Below, in pieces: positions 6,408-14,434 of a stretch of 44,538 nucleotides of DNA; position 1 is the first letter of the stretch; each line of letters begins with the position of its first letter. The notes under the pieces were generated by a model, which was not told the DNA's origin, searched no databases, and saw only the letters and a program-made list of their open reading frames with translations. A program made the position numbers and the translations under genes. This DNA comes from Candidatus Woesearchaeota archaeon. Lineage in GTDB: Archaea; Nanobdellota; Nanobdellia; Woesearchaeales; WJKL01. The stretch is from NCBI GenBank assembly GCA_014729675.1, contig WJJM01000068.1:1-44538 (forward strand), in the 5' to 3' direction.

Positions 6408-6730
6408 AATCCCATAGATTTCCAACAGGGCATATCGCTAAGAGCATAACAGTGAAAAAAGCTCTAGAAATCATAAATGACCATGAATTGAAATCTAAGA
6501 TCAAATCAGTTCCCAATCTCTTGCTCGGAGAGTCTAATATATTAGAATCATTTGACATTGAGCATAGAATCTGGAATAGATCCTTAAACAAAACACATCT
6601 TGGAAATTATAGCCTTTGTTGTGATATATTTATCAATAAAAAAGAAAGTTTGATGAAATTTTATAACAAAGTTGGTTTTGATTTGGGCAGTAAACAGGAA
6701 AAGCTTATAAAGATAATAAAAAATATGTGA
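6404..6730 (+). CDS. Probable C-terminal fragment of the homing endonuclease (frameshift or coupled ORF)
   Basis: A 108-residue ORF in another frame whose ATG overlaps the preceding stop (ATGA). The C-terminal stretch [18 protein letters not shown] is like the final helix-turn region of archaeal LAGLIDADG proteins. This frame is open for several codons before the ATG (QKAIRDFEETENK), so the two ORFs may be one gene split by a recent frameshift. The alternative is two translationally coupled subunits. A TATA box near the 3' end of this ORF (6704-6712) seems to drive cysS. The ORF stops 4 nt before the cysS ATG. Confidence 0.6.
   Translation: MKSHRFPTGHIAKSITVKKALEIINDHELKSKIKSVPNLLLGESNILESFDIEHRIWNRSLNKTHLGNYSLCCDIFINKKESLMKFYNKVGFDLGSKQEKLIKIIKNM
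6704..6712 (+). promoter_or_regulatory. TATA box for cysS, inside the homing-endonuclease ORF
   Basis: CTTATAAAG is centred about 27 bp upstream of ATG 6735. That matches the leaderless spacing at other genes here. It independently supports 6735, rather than the GTG at 6876 chosen by the ORF track, as the cysS start. Confidence 0.6.
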
Positions 6731-6734
6731 TAAT

Positions 6735-8162
6735 ATGGCGCTAAGGTTTTATAATACCTTAACTAGGAAAAAGGAAATGTTTAAGCCCATAAAAAAGGAT
6801 TCAGTGAGCATGTATACATGCGGGCCAAACAATCGATTGCAATTGTAATCTTTTGGGCAAGCCGTCTATAATTATGTGCACATTGGAAATCTAAGGGCTA
6901 TGGTTGTCTATGATTTAGTTAGAAGGTATCTTAAGTATAAAGGATATAAGTTAAAACATGTCATGAACATAACTGATGTTGATGATAAGACTATCCGTGA
7001 TAGTCAAAAAGAAGGGAAATCATTGAAAGAATTTACTGAATTCTATACTGAAGCTTTTCTTAATGACCTTAAAACTTTGAATATTGAGATTGCAGAGATA
7101 ATGCCAAAAGCCACTGAAGAGATAGATGGAATGGTTGAGCTTATAGAGATCTTGCTTGATAAAGGGATAGCATATAAGACCGATTCAGGAGATATTTATT
7201 TTTCTATATCAAAATTTAAAGATTATGGGAAGTTAGCTCTTTTAGATGCAGATAATCTCAAACAGAATGCAGATGCAAGGCTAGATTCTTCAGATGAATA
7301 TGAAAAAGATGATGTGAGGGATTTTGCACTGTGGAAAGCTTATGATGAAGCTGATGGAGATGTTTTTTGGGATACTTCTTTAGGAAAAGGAAGGCCTGGA
7401 TGGCATATTGAATGTTCTGTCATGTCTTCAAAGTATCTAGGACAGCCTTTTGACATCCATATAGGTGGTGTCGATCTTATTTTTCCGCATCATACAAATG
7501 AGATAGCTCAATCAGAAGCTGCATATGAGAAAAAGTTCTGCAACTATTGGCTGCATAATGATCATCTTTTGGTAAATGGAGAGAAGATGAGCAAAAGTTT
7601 AGGCAATTTTTATACTTTGAAGGATCTGCTTGATAAAGGTTATGATGCAAAGGCAATAAGATATGAGCTTTTATCAACCCATTACAGGTCAAAATTAGAT
7701 TTTAGAGAAGATAATCTGAAGAAGATTCCAGATACTTTGCAGAAATTCTATGATTTTTTGGATAAGTTGGATTCTGTAAATGGAGAAGGTCATGATGTTT
7801 CTAAGTTAGTTGATAGGGCTAAGAAAGATTTTGAGAAAGCTATGGATGATGACTTTAACATCTCTGGAGGATTAGCTGCTGTGTTTGATCTTATGAATGC
7901 TGTGAATAAAGTTATGGATAAGTTGAGTTCTAAGGATGCTAAGGCTGTTAAAAAAGCTATGGAAGGATTTGATTCTGTTTTAGGAGTGATGGAACATGAG
8001 AAGCTAGAGATTGATTCTTCAATACAGGCTCTTGTTAATAAAAGAGAAGAGGCTCGTGCTGCTAAAGACTTTAAGACTGCTGATTCTATCAGAGATGAAC
8101 TGAAAGAAAAAGGAATAATTCTTGAAGATACTCCAAATGGAGTTAGATGGAAGAAAGCTTAG
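6735..8162 (+). CDS. cysS: Cysteinyl-tRNA synthetase, interrupted by a 33-nt putative intron
   Basis: CysRS charges tRNA-Cys. From ATG 6735 the first 31 residues read as a normal CysRS start ([11 protein letters not shown]...SMYTCGP), including the zinc-binding Cys. After a 33-nt insert the frame resumes as [17 protein letters not shown], which contains the HIGH motif (HIGN). Later motifs: [29 protein letters not shown] in [11 protein letters not shown], and the C-terminal anticodon region. The insert (about 6829-6861) keeps the frame but carries TAA at 6846-6848. Unspliced translation would therefore stop after 37 residues. Starting at GTG 6876 would lose the zinc Cys and the first part of the catalytic fold. 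With the insert removed the protein is 464 residues, normal for the family, and reads CGP-T-VYNY. The end overlaps the next, convergent gene by 4 nt. Confidence 0.93.
6829..6861 (+). other. Putative mini-intron in cysS with bulge-helix-bulge-like fold
   Basis: These 33 nt separate codons for CGP and VYNY and include an in-frame TAA. By hand folding, exon GCGG (6820-6823) pairs with CCGT (6862-6865). A central GCC (6824-6826) pairs with GGC (6856-6858). AAA (6827-6829) and AAG (6859-6861) form 3-nt bulges on opposite strands. An inner CAA/TTG helix leads to a GATTGC/GTAATC hairpin with an AATT loop. The archaeal tRNA splicing endonuclease recognises such bulge-helix-bulge motifs, canonically with a 4-bp centre; here it is 3 bp. 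Cutting after 6828 and before 6862 restores CCA-ACC-GTC (P-T-V). Exact ends are ambiguous by a nucleotide or so. Confidence 0.6.
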
Positions 8163-8458
8163 TTAAGAAATTTTGTTATAGAATGTTCTTCATAATGTTC
8201 ATCTTCTTCATTAAAGTTTTCTAAAGAATCAAGTCTTGATGCCAGTTTAAATCCTGAATCGCTGTATTGTCTTTTTTCAAGAATTTTTATCATCTTTTCA
8301 TAGCCTTTTTCAGTGTATGTATCGACTATCTTTTTAATAGGCTCTTCAAAATGCTGGCTAAGAGCATATACTGTTATTGCCTTTCCTTTAGTTAGCTTGT
8401 ATTCTGATTGGATTTCCCTTATTTCCGTCTCAACATCTTCTTTTGTTATTTGTTCCAT
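8159..8458 (-). CDS. Hypothetical acidic helical protein
   Basis: The track starts this at 8473. A TATA box (TTTATAAA, 8480-8487) is centred 26 bp from the internal ATG at 8458, matching the leaderless rule in this window. I therefore prefer 99 residues beginning MEQITKEDVE. The protein is mostly helical and charged (EIREIQSEYKLTKGKAITVY, then QHFEEPIKKIVDTYTEKGYE), with an acidic C-terminus. There is no signal peptide, membrane segment or recognised family. It converges on cysS with a 4-nt overlap. Confidence 0.6.
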   Translation of the reverse strand: MEQITKEDVETEIREIQSEYKLTKGKAITVYALSQHFEEPIKKIVDTYTEKGYEKMIKILEKRQYSDSGFKLASRLDSLENFNEEDEHYEEHSITKFLN

Positions 8459-8549
8459 ATTTTTTGGAATCATAGGTTTTTTATAAATTTATCTAAAATC
8501 AAAATATTTATATATAATCCTCTTATTATCTAGATAAAAGGGTGTTTAG

Positions 8550-10175
8550 ATGTTGAAAAGGGGTAAAATATCATTGTTGATTGCTGTATTCTTACTGTTG
8601 CCTATTGTATATGCTGCTCCGCAGGGCCATTCTGCTTCTGAGATATTGGCTGGAACTTTTGCTTCGGGAGCTTTTATTTTTCCTGGTGGAGTTACTATAG
8701 GAACTGGATCTACTTTATCTGGGCAGAGCTGGAGCATTGCTTCTGACGGGGCTACAACAGGGTTTCAGATAGATTCTGGACAGCTGCCTGCTTCAACATC
8801 TTTTTTAGGAAATTCTATATCTTCAGGAGAGGTCGATTTCAATTATGCTGGTTCAAGCTCTAAAGGAGGAGCTGCCAGTGATGTGGGTTGTTCAAATTGT
8901 GTTGCTTTGGGATCTGAAACTTCTGGAAGCTATGACTCAACTGCTGACACTATAGCAGATGATGGTGTTATAAGTTCAGGAGAGGTCAATTTTAACTATG
9001 CTGCAGGAGCTTCTAAAGGCGGAGCAGCAACATCAGGGGATTCTGCGACATCTTTCTTTTCATCTGGAACTATTGAAAGTGGGAGATTGCCAGGAACAAT
9101 ATCTTATCTTGGATCTTCAATAAGCTCAGGAGAAGTTAGTTTCAATTATGCTGGAAGTTCTTCAAAGGGAGGAGCTGCTTCCAATCTAGCTTGCACAGCA
9201 TGTGTAGCAGAAGGAGAGATATCTCAAAACACATTAGACGATTCAGAGATACAGGACAACAGCCTTACAGCTGGAAGCTTAGCTGCAAATTCAGTAGGCT
9301 CGAGTGAATTAGCGGATAATTCAGTAGACAGCGCAGCCATAATCAACGGAGCAGTCGCATCAGGTGATGTTGGATTCAACTACGCAGGCTCAAGCTCAAA
9401 AGGAGGAGCTGCAAGCAATGTAGGCTGTTCTAATTGCGTAGCTTTAGGATCTGAGACTACTGGGAATTATGCTGGCTCAAGTTCTGAAGGAGGAAAAGCG
9501 AATGATGCAGATAAATTAGATAATATTGATTCTACTGGATTCTGTCAGAGTGATGGGACTAATTGTCCTTCCAGTGCTCCTTTAGTGAATATAAGGACTA
9601 CTTCTATAAGGGTTTCTTCTTTAGCTCCAGATTCAACTAAAGATAGTCAGTGCTCTTCAGAATTTGGTTCTGATTATTCTGCAGCAACTCCAAAGGAATT
9701 TCAGACTTATCTAAGGATAACAATAAAATCAGATTATACTGTCCATGAAGGGGTTGTTGTTGCAGGCCATTCAGACACTTGTGATTTTTATGATGCTTAT
9801 CCAGCTACATCTTTGACCGCTTTAAATTGCGGTTCTATATCGGGTACGCAACCAGTAGTATGTATCTATGATTATGCTCCAATAAGATTCACAAGATCAA
9901 CTATATCAGATGAAGCATCAGAAGCCTCTAAAGATAGTTTATGTGTGTCTGAATTTGGTTCTGATTATGTTGCAGCAACCATGCAAGAAGTCGCACAATT
10001 TGAATCTAATGTTCTTTTTAGAGATTCAAATTCAGACGCTATAAAGCAGTTTACTGTTGCTCAAGATGCATGGTGCGTGCATGAATATGATGGATCCAAT
10101 CCATCTTATAATCAGTTGCAATGTTATAGATATCAACCTACAAGCAGTTTTATACTTGCATGTATAAGAGAATAA
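8550..10175 (+). CDS. Secreted repeat protein resembling phage tail-fibre/adhesin repeats
   Basis: The 541-residue protein has a clear signal peptide (basic start, hydrophobic core, cleavage near VYAA). From about residue 90 to 330 it carries at least four copies of a unit containing SSGEVxFNYAGSSSKGGAAS. Some copies are followed by a CxxC element (GCSNCVALGSET or ACTACVAEGE). A stretch of DNSLTAGSLAANSVGSSELA type sits between copies. Such YAGSSSKGGAA and DNS-x-T/S repeats are common in phage tail fibres and bacterial beta-rich adhesins. The C-terminal part (about 350-541) has two copies of a Cys domain with EFGSDYxAAT. There is no C-terminal anchor, so it may be released or bound by partners. 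A surface adhesin role is inference. A TATA near 8508 and GGGTG before the ATG suggest a short leader. Confidence 0.7.
   Translation: MLKRGKISLLIAVFLLLPIVYAAPQGHSASEILAGTFASGAFIFPGGVTIGTGSTLSGQSWSIASDGATTGFQIDSGQLPASTSFLGNSISSGEVDFNYAGSSSKGGAASDVGCSNCVALGSETSGSYDSTADTIADDGVISSGEVNFNYAAGASKGGAATSGDSATSFFSSGTIESGRLPGTISYLGSSISSGEVSFNYAGSSSKGGAASNLACTACVAEGEISQNTLDDSEIQDNSLTAGSLAANSVGSSELADNSVDSAAIINGAVASGDVGFNYAGSSSKGGAASNVGCSNCVALGSETTGNYAGSSSEGGKANDADKLDNIDSTGFCQSDGTNCPSSAPLVNIRTTSIRVSSLAPDSTKDSQCSSEFGSDYSAATPKEFQTYLRITIKSDYTVHEGVVVAGHSDTCDFYDAYPATSLTALNCGSISGTQPVVCIYDYAPIRFTRSTISDEASEASKDSLCVSEFGSDYVAATMQEVAQFESNVLFRDSNSDAIKQFTVAQDAWCVHEYDGSNPSYNQLQCYRYQPTSSFILACIRE
8820..9500 (+). repeat. 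In-frame coding repeats of the secreted tail-fibre-like protein
   Basis: Copies of a unit encoding SGEV-FNYAGSSSKGGAAS begin near 8822, 8977, 9125 and 9358, with a partial copy near 9468. The units are diverged at DNA level and spaced unevenly (about 110-230 nt). They are a protein repeat, not a CRISPR or mobile element. Confidence 0.75.
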
Positions 10176-10186
10176 TTTAAAAAATA

Positions 10187-12697
10187 TTAAATTTCTATTC
10201 CAACTTTAACTTCTTCAGAAATAACAATATCTGTTTTGCCTTCAAAGAGAATATCCTTAGCATGAGTTACTGCTTTTAGGTCATCCAGGAATGGCCCGAA
10301 ATCCTTGCTGTCTTTGCTTTCGATAACCAATGATTTCAGCTCTTCTTTCATGGAAAGCTTGTTTTCAGCCTTGAATTTCCTTACTGCTGCGATAATTTCA
10401 ATTAGAGTATCTCCTGCATGTTCTGTATTTTTGTCAGTCAATTCTTTATTAAATTCAGGCCAATCAGAGATATGTATTGATTTTTTATTTTCTTTTTTTG
10501 AGAAGTATAGGTGATATATCTCTTCTGTAAAATGGGGAGTGAATGGAGCCATCAATTTTAAGCAGGTTAATAGTCCAGTGTATAATGCATATTGGGCTGA
10601 TGTCCTTGATTCTTCTCCTCTTTTGTCTGGATTATATAATCTGTCTTTTACTATCTCAAGATAATTGTCGCAAAGAGTATGCCAGAAAAACTTTTCTGTG
10701 TCTGCTTTGCATCTTGAAAATTCGTAAATTTCAAAAGAGTCTGTTGAGCTTTTGATTATGTTATTTAGTTTAGATAAGAGCCATTTGTCAAAAGCTTCTA
10801 GTTTAGCAGGTTCTTTCAGTTTGTAATCTTCTAAATGTATCGAAGAATCATTTCGTGATTTTCGGGACATTTCCAAGCCTTTGAAGTCTTGCAAATGCAT
10901 TATTGCGAATTTTGAAGCGTTCCAGAACTTTGTTATGAACTTTTGGCCTGTCAGGAGGTCTTTTTCAGGGAAAGGCAAGTCTTCTCCTAATTTAACTCCC
11001 CCAGCCATGAACCTTAAAGCATCTGCTGAATATTTCTCTATCATAGCCTGAGGCTCTATTATATTTCCTTTTGACTTGCTCATCTTCTTTCCTTTTGGAT
11101 CAAGCATCCACCCGTTTATGAAGCAGTCATTCCAGGGCTTCATATCATAATGCAGCTTGCTTTTGATAACTGTATTGAAAAGCCAGAATGATATTATGTC
11201 ATGGCCCTGAGGTCTTAAATTCATAGGATTGTCTTTAAGCTTATTGTAGACAGGCTTATCTTTGAAAAGTTCAATTACTATAGTTGGAGTTAAAGAGGAC
11301 GTTGCCCATGTATTTATTATGTCTTGTTCTGGGACTATGTTTTTTGAATCACATTCAGGGCATTTATCTACTGGAGGCTTGTCTTCTACAGGATCAACAG
11401 GCAAATCTTTTTCTTTAGCTAGAATAACCTCTTCACAGTCTTTGCAGTACCAGACTGGAAAAGGAATACCAAAAGGCAGCTGTCTTGAGATAAGCCAATC
11501 CCAAGCTAATCCTTTGACCCAGTTATCATACCTGTTTTTCATGTGCTTAGGAAACCAGTTGAGATCATTTCCCCATTTAAGCATATCATCTTTTAAGTCT
11601 AGATATTTTACAAACCATTGTTTTGAATGGATGAATTCTATCTGAGTTCCGCACCTTTCATGAACATTTACTGCATGAGTTATAGGCTCTTGAGATAATA
11701 ATAATCTTTGATCTTTCATGTCTTCTATCATGAGCTTTCTTGCTGTTTCAATAGACATGCCTTGATATTTTTTTGCCAATGAAGTCATCTTTCCTTCTTT
11801 GTTTATGGCTTCTTTTATAGGAAGGTTATGGGCTTTCTGCCATTCTACATCTGTAGAGTCTCCAAAAGTACAGCACATGACTATTCCTGTACCTTTTTCA
11901 GGATCTGCTCTTTCATCTTCTAATATCGGAACTTCAAAGTCAAATAAGGGAACAACAGCTTTTTTATCTTTTAGATGCTGATATCTTTTATCATCTGGAT
12001 GATAGAATACTGCAACACAGGCAGGCAATAGTTCAGGACGGGTTGTGGCTATTATGAGTTCTTCCTCTTTTCCATCATTTTTTACTTTAAATACAATATC
12101 ATTGAAAAATGAAGAGACATTTGCATCCTCACATTCAACCTGAGAGATGGCTGTCTGGCATTTAGGGCAGTACATCGCAGGAGCTTCTTTTCTGTATTGC
12201 CTGCCTTTCTTATGTAGATCAAGAAAGGATTTTTGTGATATCTTTTGGGAATGGGGGTCGATTGTTGAATATGTAACATCAAAATCGCAGCTTATGCCCA
12301 ATCTTTTCCAATCCTGAGTATATTTTGGCTTTAGTTCTTTTTCCAGAGTGTCCAGGCATAATTTTCTGAATTCTTTTCTGTCCATCATAGATGCCTTTAC
12401 TTTTTTTTCTTTTTCTATGAGCAATTTAGTGGGAAGGCCGTTGTCATCAGTTCCAAAAGGCTGCAGAACATTGAAGCCGTTCATTCGCTTAAATCTAGCT
12501 ACGAAATCCTGCTGAGAATTGCCGAAAGCATGGCCCATGTGCATCTTTCCAGAAACTGTTGGAGGGGGAGTGTCTATAGAAAATATCTCTTTTTCTGTAT
12601 TATTAGGATCAAAAGAGTAAATATTGTTTTCTTCCCAATATTTCTGCCATCTTGGCTCTGCTTCTTTTGGATCGTAATTTTTTGGCAATTGTTTCAT
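10187..12697 (-). CDS. valS: Valyl-tRNA synthetase
   Basis: A class I synthetase charging tRNA-Val. The 836 residues match archaeal ValRS. Visible: PPPTVSGKMHMGHA (HIGH motif), zinc-ribbon cysteines CPKC (about residue 175), the CP1 editing domain with ATTRPELLPACVAV, a second zinc ribbon (CKDC with CPEC), GHDIISFWLFNTV, the KMSKS motif (KGKKMSKSKGN), and the helical anticodon-binding domain at the C-terminus. The editing site TTRPE is intact. A TATA-like element about 30 bp upstream leaves almost no leader before ATG 12697. The gene is monocistronic and convergent with the secreted repeat protein. Confidence 0.96.
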   Translation of the reverse strand: MKQLPKNYDPKEAEPRWQKYWEENNIYSFDPNNTEKEIFSIDTPPPTVSGKMHMGHAFGNSQQDFVARFKRMNGFNVLQPFGTDDNGLPTKLLIEKEKKVKASMMDRKEFRKLCLDTLEKELKPKYTQDWKRLGISCDFDVTYSTIDPHSQKISQKSFLDLHKKGRQYRKEAPAMYCPKCQTAISQVECEDANVSSFFNDIVFKVKNDGKEEELIIATTRPELLPACVAVFYHPDDKRYQHLKDKKAVVPLFDFEVPILEDERADPEKGTGIVMCCTFGDSTDVEWQKAHNLPIKEAINKEGKMTSLAKKYQGMSIETARKLMIEDMKDQRLLLSQEPITHAVNVHERCGTQIEFIHSKQWFVKYLDLKDDMLKWGNDLNWFPKHMKNRYDNWVKGLAWDWLISRQLPFGIPFPVWYCKDCEEVILAKEKDLPVDPVEDKPPVDKCPECDSKNIVPEQDIINTWATSSLTPTIVIELFKDKPVYNKLKDNPMNLRPQGHDIISFWLFNTVIKSKLHYDMKPWNDCFINGWMLDPKGKKMSKSKGNIIEPQAMIEKYSADALRFMAGGVKLGEDLPFPEKDLLTGQKFITKFWNASKFAIMHLQDFKGLEMSRKSRNDSSIHLEDYKLKEPAKLEAFDKWLLSKLNNIIKSSTDSFEIYEFSRCKADTEKFFWHTLCDNYLEIVKDRLYNPDKRGEESRTSAQYALYTGLLTCLKLMAPFTPHFTEEIYHLYFSKKENKKSIHISDWPEFNKELTDKNTEHAGDTLIEIIAAVRKFKAENKLSMKEELKSLVIESKDSKDFGPFLDDLKAVTHAKDILFEGKTDIVISEEVKVGIEI

Positions 12698-12760
12698 AAT
12701 CTATGTGAATTTGGTTGGTTGTTTTTAAATATTTTGAAAATATCTGTTATTTTGGAAAGA

Positions 12761-12768
12761 TTTAAAAA
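12761..12768 (+). promoter_or_regulatory. TATA box deciding the start of the Cys-rich surface protein
   Basis: TTTAAAAA is centred about 27-28 bp upstream of ATG 12793. This supports a leaderless start there and not at 12772, which would lie upstream of the predicted transcript end. Confidence 0.5.
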
Positions 12769-12792
12769 TCTATGCAAGTTTATCCATATATT

Positions 12793-13638
12793 ATGAAAAA
12801 GTTGATTATATATTTGATTGGGATTTTGATCTTTAGTTTTGTTGTTTGTGCTTGCAGTACTGATGATGACTGTGCTACTTGTAAAATATGTGGTGAGGAA
12901 GGTTGGTGCGTATTTAGCGCAGATGATCCAAGATGTACTTCAGGGTCTTGTGGTAATCAATGCGTATGGGTTGCAGATCCTAACAACCCTGGACATATTA
13001 TTAGTCATTGCGGTTGTATAACTGATTGTGATTGCTATGAAGGGTGTATATGCAGTAATTTTGAATGTGTTGATGGTTCTGATGTTGACTTTTGTACTCC
13101 TGAAACTGTTGAAGAAGACTGTCCTGATCTTCCTTGTCATAATAAAGTTTGTGAAGGTTATGATGCAGATGATTGTGAGCTTGGGCATTGTGCTTATGAA
13201 GAAGATGACACTTTAACCTGTGATGATGGTTATTATTGTACTATAGGAGATAATTGTGAAGATGGTGAATGTGTTGGAGAAGAAAGTATTGCTCAGTGTT
13301 TTGTTGATGAGCATTGCAGTAGTGATGATGCTTGCCTTGATTGTATTTGTAATGAAGAAACAGACTCATGCGTAGAAACTGAAAAAGATTGCGGTGGTTG
13401 CTGTGATTGTGATGAAGGAACAGGTCTTTGCACTAATCCTAATCCTAGTAATTGTCCTTCTTGTGATGAAGGATGCACCCCTACTTGTTCAGGAAGCGGA
13501 GGATTATCATCTTGTTCCTGTGGTTGTGATTGTCCTGTCCCAGAATTTTCAAAAACAGGGATAGTCATATCATTGATAGTCATATTGTCTCTAGGGACTT
13601 ATATAATTAAAAGAAGAAAAAGAAAATCATCTGTTTAG
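12793..13638 (+). CDS. Cys-rich secreted surface protein with PEFS C-terminal tail
   Basis: The 281 residues start at ATG 12793; the longer track start is rejected on promoter spacing and because MKKLIIYLIGILIF forms a clean signal peptide. The mature part is extremely rich in cysteine and acidic residues, with spaced patterns such as CDDGYYCTIGDNCEDGEC. These resemble disulfide-stabilised EGF- or dickkopf-like modules. It ends with VPEFS, a hydrophobic helix and a basic KRRKRKSS tail, the same arrangement as two other proteins here. It is probably anchored or sorted at the cell surface by an archaeosortase-like route. The membrane thioredoxin gene converges on it with a 12-nt overlap and could serve its disulfides. 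Ligand unknown. Confidence 0.8.
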   Translation: MKKLIIYLIGILIFSFVVCACSTDDDCATCKICGEEGWCVFSADDPRCTSGSCGNQCVWVADPNNPGHIISHCGCITDCDCYEGCICSNFECVDGSDVDFCTPETVEEDCPDLPCHNKVCEGYDADDCELGHCAYEEDDTLTCDDGYYCTIGDNCEDGECVGEESIAQCFVDEHCSSDDACLDCICNEETDSCVETEKDCGGCCDCDEGTGLCTNPNPSNCPSCDEGCTPTCSGSGGLSSCSCGCDCPVPEFSKTGIVISLIVILSLGTYIIKRRKRKSSV

Positions 13639-14325
13639 GTAATGTTCTGAAATCTTATCTTCAAGTTTATTTAATCTTCCACCGATAAACCTATCTATTT
13701 CAACTCCATCTTTAATATAGATTGTGCATGGTATTGATTTTATTTTTTTTGATAACACACCTTTTTTTATAAGATCCGATATTGTTCCTCTGTTTTTATC
13801 TAAGTTCATCTTTGCAAAATATATATCTTGATCCTTGTATTTTTCAGCTGTTTTTGCAAATGGTGCTGAATATTTTATACATGGACCACACCAAGGTGCC
13901 CATATATCTATTACTGTATTTCCTGTAAATATTGTTTCAATGTTATCTTTTGTCAATTCAGGAACTTGATAGTGTTTAGATTCAGTTTTAGCAATTGGTT
14001 TAATAGTTGGTTTTCCCAGCGTATCTCCTATTGTTTGATTATTGTCAGTGTTTCTATAGATTTTTGTTTTCTTTCTACCCATTATTTCATAAAATTTTTT
14101 ACGATTAACTGATTTATTTCTGTAACTTGTTGTCTGATTTTTTGAAGAATGTATTTCTGGATTAGTAGTTATTTTTTTATCTATGGAATCGGTGTTTTTA
14201 AGATATGAGCCTATAATCAATGATAAACCAAGTCCAATGCTTATAATAGGGGTAGCTATTTTATAGTTTATAACTGGTTTATTTTTTTGTATATATCTCT
14301 TTTTTTCAGCGTTTTTTGTTGTCAT
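13627..14325 (-). CDS. Membrane-anchored thioredoxin-like protein
   Basis: The protein has 232 residues. A basic N-terminus is followed by one transmembrane helix (about 24-42), then a low-complexity Lys/Thr/Asn linker of about 80 residues, then a thioredoxin domain (about 125-230). The active site is WAPWCGPC, and the cis-Pro loop KSIPCTIYIKDG is present with Cys instead of Thr/Val after the cis-Pro. The final beta-strand reads IDRFIGG. A single N-terminal anchor would place the redox domain outside the membrane, where many Cys-rich proteins encoded nearby would be substrates. The start at 14325 is leaderless (TATA 14348-14355). Its upstream region is nearly identical to that of the metalloprotease operon. 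Confidence 0.85.
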   Translation of the reverse strand: MTTKNAEKKRYIQKNKPVINYKIATPIISIGLGLSLIIGSYLKNTDSIDKKITTNPEIHSSKNQTTSYRNKSVNRKKFYEIMGRKKTKIYRNTDNNQTIGDTLGKPTIKPIAKTESKHYQVPELTKDNIETIFTGNTVIDIWAPWCGPCIKYSAPFAKTAEKYKDQDIYFAKMNLDKNRGTISDLIKKGVLSKKIKSIPCTIYIKDGVEIDRFIGGRLNKLEDKISEHYLNR

Positions 14326-14333
14326 AATTAATA

Positions 14334-14384
14334 TTAAGTATTAATCCTTTATAAATCTTTCGGTTTTAGTCCCTAAATAGTGGT
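14334..14384 (-). promoter_or_regulatory. Conserved promoter module A (thioredoxin gene)
   Basis: 51 nt covering BRE/TATA and flanks, matching 19959-20009 at 43 of 51 positions with no gaps. In the gene direction it includes CGAAAG, then TTTATAAA, then GATTAATACTTAA. The shared block ends 7-8 nt before each ATG. It probably binds a common regulator or marks a shared duplication. Confidence 0.6.
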
Positions 14385-14403
14385 AAATTAAATACTAAGA
14401 AAT

Positions 14404-14411
14404 ATTTAAAT
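14404..14411 (+). promoter_or_regulatory. TATA box for rfcL (leaderless)
   Basis: ATTTAAAT is centred about 27 bp upstream of ATG 14435. No ribosome-binding site is seen. Confidence 0.5.
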
Positions 14412-14434
14412 AATAATGGTCATTCTCTTTCTTT

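Noticed and set aside
6829-6861. Group I or group II intron in cysS
   Set aside because: 33 nt is far too short for either. Only a BHB-type intron or an error fits.
6876-6878. GTG start for cysS in the ORF track
   Set aside because: It would remove the zinc Cys and the first strand. The upstream 31 codons are clear CysRS sequence with a well-placed TATA box.
8820-9500. CRISPR-like or mobile repeat array
   Set aside because: Repeats are in frame, uneven in spacing, diverged at third positions, and encode a protein motif.
13293-13583. Minus-strand Gln/Ser-rich ORF
   Set aside because: Antisense of the Cys-rich surface protein; composition follows from its codons.
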